DNA from: Saccharomycopsis fibuligera x Saccharomycopsis cf. fibuligera
Taxonomy: Eukaryota; Ascomycota; Saccharomycetes; Ascoideales; Saccharomycopsidaceae
Assembly: GCA_001936135.1 (NCBI GenBank)
Contig: CP012816.1
Location: 366,001 to 430,000 of the forward strand
Reading direction: 5' to 3'
Length of the DNA: 64,000 bases
In this document: piece after piece, positions 30,313 through 40,704 of the stretch
Layout of the letters: every line of letters begins with the position of its first letter
Numbering within the stretch: position 1 is the stretch's first letter
Position numbers and translations under genes: made by a program
The notes under the pieces: model-generated
Databases searched by the model: none
Seen by the model: the letters and a program-made list of their open reading frames with translations, nothing else
What the model was told of the DNA's origin: nothing

Positions 30313-30961
30313 GAGAGAGCCTGTAAGCTATTTACGTGTAAAAAATAAAAAAAAAAAAAAAAAAAAAAAAATAAAAAAGAGAGAGAAAAAGAGAGAGAAT
30401 AAACCAGGACGAACAATTAGCTGAACTCCTCCTTGAGAATTAGATTAGGCAATGTGATCCAAGCCGTTTACAAGGAGAATATGCTCAATTGCAGTCGATT
30501 TGCAGACGCCGAGGCCATGGATCCGGTAAAATGTACTACCCTACCTTGAAAAGCCTTACAATAGCCATCGGTCACGCGCTGTACAGTAATGCTAGTTATA
30601 TTCACCCAAGACGCCGTAACGTTTTCCACGCCGATCGGCGATGAGAGTTCGATGAGCGGCAGTACGAGGCAATATGCGGTAATATTCGGATATTTATGGT
30701 ATGTATAGTTCTACGTTCACAAAATCTAACGCCTATTATTAGACAATAGCAGTAGAGCAGTAATTGCTTAAAAACAGACTTTTATTTTTTTTTTCTTTAT
30801 TCAGGTCTCAGGTCTATCATGTCAATGGATATAAGAAGTAAAAATTTATGCAAATGAGAAAATGTCTATAAATACATGGGCTTCTTTATGTGTGATTATG
30901 AAAAGATGTTAACTTGGTAAAAAAGGGAAAATCTTCAAAGAAAAAAAAAAAACCTCAAACT
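30313..30961 (-). promoter_or_regulatory. Intergenic: importin 3' end and LAP3 promoter
   Basis: 649 bp. A-rich tract at about 30347-30371 lies just upstream of the LAP3 ATG. A moderately GC-rich segment spans 30500-30660. No gene recognised. Confidence 0.4.
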
Positions 30962-33900
30962 TTAAAAGTCAATTAGCCCATTAGCTGCTAACCAATAATT
31001 CTTTATCACATTGTTAGTCTTTCTTGAGGCTTTTGTTAAGTAAATTTTTTGAATAAACACTTCAATGTTTGGTAATGCCAACTTGCCAGCATAAACACGC
31101 AGTTGGTTGATCAACGTTAATGCAGTACGCATCCAAGTTTTGAACTGTAATGGGTACTTTCCCACCAAATTACGGACAATGTCACAGTATAATTCGGAGT
31201 TTGATCGAGTAGCTACTAATAATGCACTAAACGTCACATTAGTCAAATTTTGGCCCAAACTGCTGTTGATAAATAAATTGCTAATGTAATCATGATTCTC
31301 TTTGTTTCCTGCTTTCAAGCTTACCAATGCTGTCCAGAAATTCACCGCACATTTGATAACAAATTTTTCATTCGACAGTTTGAGTGTTGTTAAGCAAGAA
31401 TCTAAGATCAACTTAATACTATCTATTCCTTCGTCAATGTACTCATTGATATGCAATAGAAGATCGGGCTTTTTCTCTAATATCACAGTGACAAATTTTA
31501 ATGCAGCTGCGAATAGATCAACATCTTGATTAACCATGGCATGCTCCTCCACAAACAACTTAAAAACTGTCTTTGACACTATTTCACGGCTCAAGCTACG
31601 ATAATTTGATGCGATCACTGTCTCAAACAAGTTGAATAACTGAGTAATTGCCATAGATTGACTAGTGATTTGACTTGGGCTACTAGCAATCCTTTGAGTT
31701 ATATCGCTAAACTTGGATACCACATAATCTAAAATGACTTCATTCTCAAACACAAATGGGCCTTCAAGGTCCTCACATAACCCACTTCTAAAAATTGCAC
31801 AACATTTCTCTGTGATTTGGTTATGATAGTTAATCATATTGTTTATTGCACCATTTGCATTGTGATAATGCGTAATGAAAATATCTGTCAACAGAGCATC
31901 CAATGAATAGTCCGAAATAAGTTTCAATATTTTATCGTGAACTCCCAATACATCAGCACGCCAATATGCACTAACAGCACTACGTTCTTCGTCATTATAA
32001 AAAATTGAAGATTCTTCTGGTAACTGCATACCTTTACCAATTTCACCCAAACAATTTATCAACGACAACAAATACTCCAAAATAACATTAAACTTTTCCA
32101 CTTCTGCCTCATTAGCCACCACTGCGCCAGTCATTGACTTGATTTCTTTAATTAATTTATCTGATTGACTGGCAAGTAATTCAAGCAACTTGGAAATATA
32201 AATAGCCTGGGTGTCTGGAACTTTGATACCCTGGATAATAAAAGCAACTGAGTTTATAATTTTCTCCCTGGTAAAGGAATTAAAATTTATTGTACTAATA
32301 ACTTCAACAAGAATTGTTTCGAATTTGGGTAATGAGCTAGCTAGCGACGATCTACAGTCATTGCAAATATGACAAATAGCTCTAGCCACAAGCAACTCAA
32401 AGGTTTTTGGAAACGACAAAGACCCCGTGGCGGAAAGAGATAATAAATTAAACAAGTAGTCCAAAACAGAGTTCAAAAACTCCGTGCCATAGCTCAGCTT
32501 GTAAAAAAAATGAATACAGGTTAAAAAGTTCACTGTGGTTGTCATTAAGTAACTGTTATTTGAGGCAAGGCTAAACTCAAGGAAACTGGAGTTTCTGAAA
32601 AGCGAAACCAAATTGGAAGTAATATCTTCGCTCACATTATCTTCTGTAACAGCTCCCAAAAGTGAGTTAATTATATATAATGATGATTCAATTTCTGAAA
32701 TTGCTTTGGCAGTTGGGCCACCAGCGTTGACCGCTTCAGAGAGATTACTTGTAATGTTATCAAATAAAGTTTTAAAAATAGTATCTTTAATTATTGGGTA
32801 AATGGTTTCAAAAAGATCGCTAATGTCGCGACGGTAGGAACCATATTCATCTTTGAATATCTCGATATCCTTCATGGACGATTCACTATAAAATGGTAAC
32901 TGAATTTTGTTCCAGTAAACTCGACTAAGCTGTATCAATAACTGTTTGAATTTCTGTCTAAATAAAGAAAGATTTTCAGGAGTTTTCAATAATATCAACA
33001 TGCTGTCACTGTCATCAATCAAATAGTCCGACGTCTCTAACCAAAACTCAGTGAAATCTTTTGAAATTTGCTCCTCCAAAACTGGTATTCCCGGAAAATT
33101 TGTGAGCTTGATCAAAGCATCAAAAATGTAATTACAATCTTCCTTTATTAATAAGGTGCTAATCCTTACCATATCCAATTCAAGATATGCAATGATTAAT
33201 CTCGAAAAATCTCGTACTGGCCCTTCTTCATCGGTGCCCAAGTAGTTCAAGTAATTCATACCCCAACTTTGAAAAATTAAATTATTTAACGACTGCTTAA
33301 GTGCTGTGTGTACCAAATTAGCATATGTTTCCAAGAGATTGGTGAATAAGTCGATAATTACTTCAATCAACTCAGAATCATTTTCCAACTGCTCAGTAGT
33401 AGTATGAGCAAGCAAAAAATTCAAAAATAAGTTCAAAGTTGTATCCAAATCAAATCTTTCAGTAGAATTTAATTGCGAAAAAGAAATATAGGAAGTCCAT
33501 GCACTGAAACATTTCACAGAATCCACCATTGTTGATGGGTAGATTAACTCGTTGGATTTAACCACCGTAAGTTGACTAATGTTTAGTTCAAATAAATAAT
33601 TGATGAAAACTTTAGTAGATACAAAAAGCTCCGCCTTAATAGCCAAATGCAAGTCTTCCTTTACTTTATCATTCATGGTATTTTTTTTCAAGATATCTTC
33701 TATTATGATTTGAGAGAATAAAAAAACCAATGATATCTTGGGCTGTGGATTTTGTTGAACTGATTCCACCAACTGCTTGCCAGCGTCTGGAATGTTGGTT
33801 GTTGACATTGATAAGGAACGCAAGTTTTCCGGGGCAGCAAATGAGTTTATGAGCTGCAATAACGTCAAAAGAGGATTAACCCATATCTTATAATTATACG

Positions 33901-34345
33901 AGTATATTAAGGACAAGTTGCTAAACACCTTTTTGATAACAAATAAGTTATTAACTTTGCTGTTAAGATATTCATTCAATAAGCCGTTTAAATGGGCCAA
34001 ATGAGTCAACAACAACTGATTGAGCGCTGCGTACTTTTGGGCTTCTTCATCACTTTCATCTTGTTGCTGTTGCAGATCATTGTCATCAGCAAAAATAATG
34101 GTTTTACCCCAAGTTGAAAAAAGCTGATTCAACTTAACGGTATAAGTTAAAGCTCCAAAGAAGCGGCAAACCACTGAATATTGTTTCTGCGGATCCAAAA
34201 GCTCATCAGCGAGAACAAGAGCGTTGTTTTGTCTTTGTATAGACTGCAACTGAGCTTGGATCTGAGCAACGGCCGATGAATCGACTGAGTTCGAGTAGAG
34301 CTTCTCAATCAACAAGACAATCTCCTCAATATTTAGCGCTTGCAT
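30962..34345 (-). CDS. KAP122: Karyopherin beta / importin, Kap122 (Pdr6)-like
   Basis: 1127 residues of helical HEAT-like repeats without low-complexity insertions, the build of importin-beta family receptors. The N-terminus has the expected IEKLY ... QAQLQSIQRQ ... ALVLADELL followed by FFGALTYTVKLNQL, the beta-karyopherin N-terminal repeat that contacts Ran. Length and the C-terminal LTKASRKTNNVIKNYWL fit Kap122/Pdr6 (yeast 1081 aa), the importer of TFIIA and Ulp1 cargo, better than Mtr10 or Kap120. The assignment is by pattern, not by scored alignment, so the paralogue could be wrong while the family is safe. Confidence 0.75.
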   Translation of the reverse strand: MQALNIEEIVLLIEKLYSNSVDSSAVAQIQAQLQSIQRQNNALVLADELLDPQKQYSVVCRFFGALTYTVKLNQLFSTWGKTIIFADDNDLQQQQDESDEEAQKYAALNQLLLTHLAHLNGLLNEYLNSKVNNLFVIKKVFSNLSLIYSYNYKIWVNPLLTLLQLINSFAAPENLRSLSMSTTNIPDAGKQLVESVQQNPQPKISLVFLFSQIIIEDILKKNTMNDKVKEDLHLAIKAELFVSTKVFINYLFELNISQLTVVKSNELIYPSTMVDSVKCFSAWTSYISFSQLNSTERFDLDTTLNLFLNFLLAHTTTEQLENDSELIEVIIDLFTNLLETYANLVHTALKQSLNNLIFQSWGMNYLNYLGTDEEGPVRDFSRLIIAYLELDMVRISTLLIKEDCNYIFDALIKLTNFPGIPVLEEQISKDFTEFWLETSDYLIDDSDSMLILLKTPENLSLFRQKFKQLLIQLSRVYWNKIQLPFYSESSMKDIEIFKDEYGSYRRDISDLFETIYPIIKDTIFKTLFDNITSNLSEAVNAGGPTAKAISEIESSLYIINSLLGAVTEDNVSEDITSNLVSLFRNSSFLEFSLASNNSYLMTTTVNFLTCIHFFYKLSYGTEFLNSVLDYLFNLLSLSATGSLSFPKTFELLVARAICHICNDCRSSLASSLPKFETILVEVISTINFNSFTREKIINSVAFIIQGIKVPDTQAIYISKLLELLASQSDKLIKEIKSMTGAVVANEAEVEKFNVILEYLLSLINCLGEIGKGMQLPEESSIFYNDEERSAVSAYWRADVLGVHDKILKLISDYSLDALLTDIFITHYHNANGAINNMINYHNQITEKCCAIFRSGLCEDLEGPFVFENEVILDYVVSKFSDITQRIASSPSQITSQSMAITQLFNLFETVIASNYRSLSREIVSKTVFKLFVEEHAMVNQDVDLFAAALKFVTVILEKKPDLLLHINEYIDEGIDSIKLILDSCLTTLKLSNEKFVIKCAVNFWTALVSLKAGNKENHDYISNLFINSSLGQNLTNVTFSALLVATRSNSELYCDIVRNLVGKYPLQFKTWMRTALTLINQLRVYAGKLALPNIEVFIQKIYLTKASRKTNNVIKNYWLAANGLIDF

Positions 34346-35686
34346 CTAAAGGTATCTGTTGCTATGAGTTCAGAAATGCTTCTAAATAATCTGCAAGACC
34401 GGAGTATATTTTATTAGTTTGTGACAAAGCTTCTCTGGTGGTGGCGAAAAGCTTAATAAGGTTCTTTTGTCGTGGTGTGTGTGCAAAGGTGTTAATAACT
34501 GGGAGGCCCCACGAAGAAGAGTTAAGTAATGCAGAGCACTAAGCTTCGAAGAGAAGATACTAGAAAACTGGAAGTGAGAGCAGCGTAATTGCAGATTTGT
34601 AGTGAACGTGAATGGCGATGCTGAAGCTGGCGGTGCTGGAGATACTGACGGTGCTGGATCTGGTGCTGGAGTATTGATTGCTCTTGGTTCTCTCTTTGTT
34701 TTCTTTTTTTTTTTCGCCTTCAGTTTTGTTTTTTGTCCTGCAGCAGTTGCCATCACCGGCAAACGGAGGTACAGCGCACTTGAGGAAATCGTTGTTGATG
34801 ACAAGACCCTTTCAGACCACTCTGACACCACACTATGTAAGATATGCTATATTGTGGTCTGTTATTCGAGAAAATTTCACTAGCAACTGCTCATGAGCCA
34901 ATATTTTCCATAAAAAGTTGTCGCTATAGACTCGACTCCTTTCACTTCGGGCCGCAATGTGAAAGTCTTTTGATATTTTATCTTTGCCATTAAATGTGTA
35001 TCCTTGACCTTAAATTTTGTTTAAAAGCACAAAAAGTTCTAAATAAAAGCCCAAAAGCACAAAAGACTTAATAGCGCGCTCAAGTGGGTCAAATTACTGT
35101 GATATATTGAAAAAACAATTGTTAATTGAGCAAGCTTTGATCACTACGATAGTTAGCGCTTGCAAATGACAACAGAGATCAGATGACCGTTCATTGGGAA
35201 TTTGGCAATTACCAGCGCACTAGTCAAAAGGCCTCTGTCTAACAGAATCAATCATTCCAGTCCCGTTATATGCATTTATATACAAGAAAAGAGGAACAAA
35301 TGATGGGGATATGAATAACAAATATGGGGAAACAATAACCCAAAAAAGCTAATAAAGCTACAATAATTCAATGCATTCAAGGTTTCGCATTAGTTCCAAA
35401 AGCAAATATCAAGTTTTTCTGCAAAACTAAGCTCATCAAGCTTTCCGCGATTATTGTAAGCTGACTAGTTCATCTTACTGGTGCTGCCAAAGAAGCTGAG
35501 AAATAAATACCACTAAAATACCTATAATTATTAGCTACAAAACATGTATGAAAAACTAATTCAATTTAAAACCAATAGTAAGGTAATATATGTATTAATA
35601 TAGAAGAATTGCGAAGTTGAAGAAAAAGAAGCAAAAAGGAGAAACAAAAACATAAAAAAAAAATTAGACCCGAATAACACCAGAAC
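34346..35686 (-). promoter_or_regulatory. Intergenic: KAP122-like promoter and GDH2 3' region with dispersed repeat copy B
   Basis: 1341 bp. It includes dispersed-repeat copy B. An open frame at 34382-34753 (-) begins with a Lys-rich stretch but has no recognisable domain and would overlap the importin promoter; it is not annotated as a gene. Confidence 0.5.
35159..35260 (+). repeat. Dispersed repeat, copy B
   Basis: Partner of 26823-26917, same orientation, 8.3 kb away. The match begins at CTTGCAAATGAC and ends at ATTCCAG in both copies, with unrelated flanks. Confidence 0.9.
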
Positions 35687-38600
35687 TCAAGCATGCTTAA
35701 GCAAGCCTTCTCTAACGTACTTTTTACGCAAGGCGGAAATATATTCCAAGAATTTAGCGGGATTGGATTCAATACCTTTAGTGTACACATAGTCACCGGC
35801 TAAATGTGTACTAAAAATTCTTCTCAAATAAGCTTCAGGAATTCTAGCCAAAATATTTTCAATACCAACTTCAGTTAACAATAAGTCAGGTAATGCATCC
35901 ACAAGCACTGCATTTCTAAACTCCACATCTTCGTCCCAAAGAGCTTTGCTATCAGCTAAAGAATCAGCAAGCTCGTTAATGGCAAGAGATAACTCATCCG
36001 ACAAAATCGAAACTGGTTTCTTGGTTTCCTTCTTGAGAGTCCAAAGAGCATCAAACTCCAAACGTGCATTATGTTGAATAATTCTTTGCACCTCTTTGAC
36101 ATACTTTTGGTAAAACTCAGGCTTTGCAGTACTTCCAGGACTGATGCACATCTTAGATAAGAAACTGGCATCGTCAAATGCTAAAGATGCAAGCACTTCT
36201 TTAGATGATGATGTAACACCGCCTTTGTTGGTTGATGCATCTTTGAATAGAGTAGCCCCAGCACCTTCGAGAATAAGTTTAGCAGACTGAGTAATAAACA
36301 AGTTTGCACCTTCAACAATGTATGGAATAATTGATTTACCAGTTTTAGCGTCAATAAGATTGTGAACATTATTAGCATCAAGAGAGGCTGGGCGACCCCC
36401 ACATGGCACAAACAAATCAACTTTGCCAAACAAATCTTTTAATCTCAAGTGGAAAGTGTTACGGAAAACGACACCATTAGGGAAAGTTACGCCATTTGGT
36501 AACTTGATATCAACGTCATCAACAGCAACTAAATAGCCATCTTTACTCAACTTGGATTTGTCGTAATAGGATATGTCCAATCTTGCTTTAGCCAAACGCA
36601 CCAATTCGTCTTTATCTAATCCATTTGGATCACCAACCACGGCTGGACCATCGACAATGGCCACATAACTTTCAGCGGGTTTTGATAATAAGATTTCATT
36701 CGAACCCAAATCACCACCAGGGCCACCAGTTTGAAATTTAGTAATTTTTTTACTTGGATCATTGGCATCAATATTCAATGTAAAGTAGATTTTCTCCACA
36801 TAAGATCTGACAGACAAGGTAGTCATACCATATTCGTCGTGTGGAATACCACCCAAAGATGGTGATTTACCAGTGAAGAATGATTTCCACCATGGAGCAC
36901 CTCTCTTACGGGCATGCAATGTAGCCCAGTCAACAAAACCCGAAGTACCTTCATCCGGACCCATGAAAAGAATTTCTGGCTTTTTGTACAAATCAACGAT
37001 AGGCTCCTTGACTCCTGGAATATTGTCTTTGATCAACAAGTCCAAAATGGAATCAATGTATTTTTCAAACGAAGCTCTTGGTCTAGTTTGTGCAGTACCA
37101 GTATTTAACAAGATAACACCCTTGGAACCACCTTCTGGAATATCTTTATTTTTACGTTGCTGAGTGCTTGCGAGGCCATAGTTTTCGTCAATTAAGTTTC
37201 TAACATTGACGGCATAAGCATCTTCGCTTCTGGATTGCACAACTCTGATACCACCACGAGCAATGTCTCTAAATCTGATGTGAAAACCTCTAAATTCTGA
37301 GCCGACGACAAAGAACATACCAAATGGTAAGTTTGGATACTCTTCCTTTGGCAAGAATGAGGGCTCTAATCTGAAGGAAATGGCAACCTTGGTAGGTGTG
37401 TAAAAGTTAGTTTTCAAAATGCTTTTGTTAAAAGCATATAATGCACGAAGCACCAACGAATCATGCTCATTTTGAGAAACATTCTTTGCCAAAATTTCTT
37501 CAAACTCTTCATCATTAGTGACTGTTTGAATTGTGGATAACCGTTGATAGGACAATGTCTTCTCCACTCTTGACTTAATATAGTGGACATCAGCAAAATG
37601 GCGATATAATCTGGCAATGATGTCTTTATGTTTGATAAAGACTTCTTTGATGAAAGTCTGTGTGTAAGTTTCCGCTCTCAAACGATTTTTTAAAGACCCC
37701 AAGACTTCTTGATGCTGCAATGACTTGGAAGGATCCAACAACGTAGTCAATTTGGCATACTCTGGACCCAAACGGTTTAAAAAGTGAGTAACAAAGATAA
37801 CCCCACAGTGAGCGTAGATACTTTCTTGCAATGACAATTTACCAGCGGCGAAGCTATCATAGAATTCATTATTTGGAAGACAATACAACAAAGAAGCTTC
37901 CTTGATAACTTGATGGACAGACAATTCTGAGGTTACGACATCATCGCTTGGGACAATATACGAAGAAATGACAGTGACACCGTTAGCGAATTGTTCAACA
38001 TACTTTCTGGTTTCCGAGAGTTTGTAGTAGTTTAACAAAGCAGTCAAAGCTGAAGAATAATTAGTAGATGTCTTTTGGTTAAACCCAATTACGAGTCTAT
38101 ATTCGAGAGAGTTTTCCACTCTGTAGTGATGAATCACTGGGCCACCAACTTGAACAACTTCGCGAATAATTTTGGAATACAATTCTTTGGTGTTTTCCGA
38201 AGAGATTCGCAAAAAAGTTTCGTCACCAATCAAGTTCAAGTCGGTGGTTTTGTTATTAACTTTATCAAGATTCTTGAACGCATTTTTGTAAACAAAGTAT
38301 AACCGCATGAATTGATCGTTGGCTTCAGAAGTCTTGGCAGTTGGCAATTTCAAAGGGGCCTTGAAGGCTTCAAGCCTGTAAGAAGCGGTTTTTGGATCAG
38401 AACCGTTCAAATACTTTGCATCGATTCTTTTTTCATATTGAGTAGAATAATACTCTGGGGAATCTGGGATAGAAGAATCAAAGTAAACCGCGTGATCATC
38501 AGCTTCTCTCAAGTGGTGAATGAACGGGACATCAAAGTTTCCCGAGGCAAACTGTTCCAACTTGGCGGCGTACAAGGCATGGATGTGAGAAACTATACCA

Positions 38601-38827
38601 GAAACTGACTCCCTGGCAAAATAAACGTCATCGATGCCCAAAGATTCATAAAACCATTTGGTTTCAGCCTCAAGAAGATTTTCGGGAATGAAACCCGCTT
38701 TGTCCAACTCGTCGAGAACTTGATCAAATTGTTTATCTTTACCAGCAAACGGAACAGGAATGTACCCGGAAGCATTGCTTTGCAATGACAAAGAGCCGAT
38801 GTTTGGGGTGTCAATGTTAAGACTCAT
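35687..38827 (-). CDS. GDH2: NAD-dependent glutamate dehydrogenase (large fungal type)
   Basis: 1046 residues (yeast Gdh2 1092). The C-terminal half carries the Glu/Leu/Phe/Val dehydrogenase core: GFHIRFRDIARGGIR, then a Lys-containing substrate site near PEGGSKGVILLNTG, GPDEGTSGFVDWA, and the NAD-binding part with TGGPGGDLGSNEI and VDGPAVVGDPNGLD. The N-terminal half is the regulatory extension of the about 115-kDa class. It catalyses oxidative deamination of glutamate to 2-oxoglutarate and ammonia, the main catabolic route when glutamate is the nitrogen source; in S. cerevisiae it is under nitrogen catabolite control. A 3.35-kb gene-free region lies upstream. Confidence 0.97.
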   Translation of the reverse strand: MSLNIDTPNIGSLSLQSNASGYIPVPFAGKDKQFDQVLDELDKAGFIPENLLEAETKWFYESLGIDDVYFARESVSGIVSHIHALYAAKLEQFASGNFDVPFIHHLREADDHAVYFDSSIPDSPEYYSTQYEKRIDAKYLNGSDPKTASYRLEAFKAPLKLPTAKTSEANDQFMRLYFVYKNAFKNLDKVNNKTTDLNLIGDETFLRISSENTKELYSKIIREVVQVGGPVIHHYRVENSLEYRLVIGFNQKTSTNYSSALTALLNYYKLSETRKYVEQFANGVTVISSYIVPSDDVVTSELSVHQVIKEASLLYCLPNNEFYDSFAAGKLSLQESIYAHCGVIFVTHFLNRLGPEYAKLTTLLDPSKSLQHQEVLGSLKNRLRAETYTQTFIKEVFIKHKDIIARLYRHFADVHYIKSRVEKTLSYQRLSTIQTVTNDEEFEEILAKNVSQNEHDSLVLRALYAFNKSILKTNFYTPTKVAISFRLEPSFLPKEEYPNLPFGMFFVVGSEFRGFHIRFRDIARGGIRVVQSRSEDAYAVNVRNLIDENYGLASTQQRKNKDIPEGGSKGVILLNTGTAQTRPRASFEKYIDSILDLLIKDNIPGVKEPIVDLYKKPEILFMGPDEGTSGFVDWATLHARKRGAPWWKSFFTGKSPSLGGIPHDEYGMTTLSVRSYVEKIYFTLNIDANDPSKKITKFQTGGPGGDLGSNEILLSKPAESYVAIVDGPAVVGDPNGLDKDELVRLAKARLDISYYDKSKLSKDGYLVAVDDVDIKLPNGVTFPNGVVFRNTFHLRLKDLFGKVDLFVPCGGRPASLDANNVHNLIDAKTGKSIIPYIVEGANLFITQSAKLILEGAGATLFKDASTNKGGVTSSSKEVLASLAFDDASFLSKMCISPGSTAKPEFYQKYVKEVQRIIQHNARLEFDALWTLKKETKKPVSILSDELSLAINELADSLADSKALWDEDVEFRNAVLVDALPDLLLTEVGIENILARIPEAYLRRIFSTHLAGDYVYTKGIESNPAKFLEYISALRKKYVREGLLKHA

Positions 38828-40664
38828 TTGAAAAGGGAAATGTGAAGAGAAAAGATTTCAGTGGATGGTAAGAAAGATTTCAGTCAAGAAGTTTCTTGCT
38901 AGTGGAGAGAGAGTATTCAAAAGAAAAGAAAATCGACCGACTGTCTTCTTGTTATAAGGACAGCGTTGCAGTTCAATAGGCTGAGCAAAGAAATAAGCTT
39001 GGAACCTAAGTTAAGCGCCAACGGTAAGGAGATATGGGAAGTGAAAAAGTGGAAAATGGAAAACACTAAAAAAGTTAACCAAAAGTAGTGTACTGTAGCA
39101 GAAGCTTAGAGAAAGGATCAATTGATATATTGCAATACTAGAATATGTACTGAAAAGAAAATTGGGAGACGAAGGAAATATTAGCAGCAGGAAAACATGA
39201 GAAGATGAGGGATTTAAGTATATATATATATATCCACCTCTGTGTAGTGGTGTCTATGGACGATGTCTGGGTATACTGTTTCCCGGAACTGCCTGTCGGG
39301 CGATGAGCCTGCAAGCCAATCCGGCTGGTGCAATGATGTTTTTCCGGTTCAGTGTTGTGGCGCCCCCACCAGCTGCCATGAAATCCGACCAAAGGCTGCC
39401 GACTGTTTGACATTGCCAGCTCACGGTGCTGCTGTTTCCGGGCGTCAACTGTGGCGGCGAAACCTTTTCATATTTCCCCTGCTGATGGATGGATGGTGCC
39501 CATCATAAAACATGGAGCCTTACAACAACACAGTGCAGTGCAGCGTTGTGTTGACTCAAATGCCTGAAGCAGGTTGCTGACACCAGCGCGTGTGTTGGCA
39601 ATGCTGCAGTTGTACTTGCAATTGACCGTCATGCCTGTCTGCTCACTGACGGTGCTCCTACCAATAGTGTTACTTGGTGAGCAGTTGCGAGATCGCGCCG
39701 TAAGTACAGTAACAGCACGTACACAATGCTTGCGCGTTTTTTTTCACTTGCTAATGAGAAATTTGCAGTCGCATAACAGTGGCAAATTCTTGCCACCTGT
39801 TATCATTGCTGAACAGCAATATTACTTGCAACTGGGCTGTCCGCTTTGTAAAAGTTCCAAAAAATTTGGTAATATTTAACCAGTTCCAGCTTCCGGTTCC
39901 GGTTCTAGTTAGCTTAGTTAGCTTAGTGGAAATACGGCCAATGACGGCAAGAACCGGTTGCTGTCACTGGCAGGCGTGGGGGGTTCGCGGGTTATTTCTG
40001 AGCATTTCCGCAGCTTTATTTTCTATTTGTGTCCACGCATCGAGACGTGGCTTTGGGTGCATCCTCAACCACCCGCATAATCCGAGCACTGCCAAACCAC
40101 CGGTCTCTGGGCATTACAATGTTCATGTGCGCAGGGGTTAGGTGTGAATGTGATGGTAAGACTATGCTAATTTTGTTGAAAAACGTACAAACAACCATCC
40201 TCCTTAAACTACTTTGTTGTTTCTCAAGGGATGGAAAAAATAAAGGAAAAAAAAAAGAAAAAAACACTTATTGCTGTGACACTCTTCGCTAAGCAGAATG
40301 GAAAATTACACAGCCGTGTGGAAGGGACAGGGAACGAGTGACAAACCGTAGAAAAAGTTTTTATGTGAGAGTTCAATCTTCCACAAATTGTAAGGCGCCG
40401 ATATCAGGGGCTGCATTTGACGCCCCACACACATGTTGGATTATTAGTCAGTGCTGTTGTTGGCTCCTCTGAAGAGATAATATCGCTATCAGCGATCCGT
40501 TATCAGTTTAGACATGAGTAGTAAAAATAATTTTAAAATAAAGCACTGAACCTAAACTGCAGCTTTTACCGATGACACGGGAAGTACCGAAACGCGTACC
40601 GAGGAAAAAGCCGTATACCCTCGAACTTTGCAAAGAGAGTGGGGTGCGAACCCTCGTATTACCG

Positions 40665-40704
<40 letters not shown>

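Noticed and set aside
34382-34753. Lys- then Pro/Ala-rich 123-codon - strand frame upstream of the importin gene
   Set aside because: Overlaps the importin promoter, composition changes arbitrarily, no family recognised; the opposite strand is equally open.
40640-40664. B-box-like GGTGCGAACCC before the A37 tract
   Set aside because: Two mismatches to the consensus B box and no matching D-arm or acceptor stem upstream.
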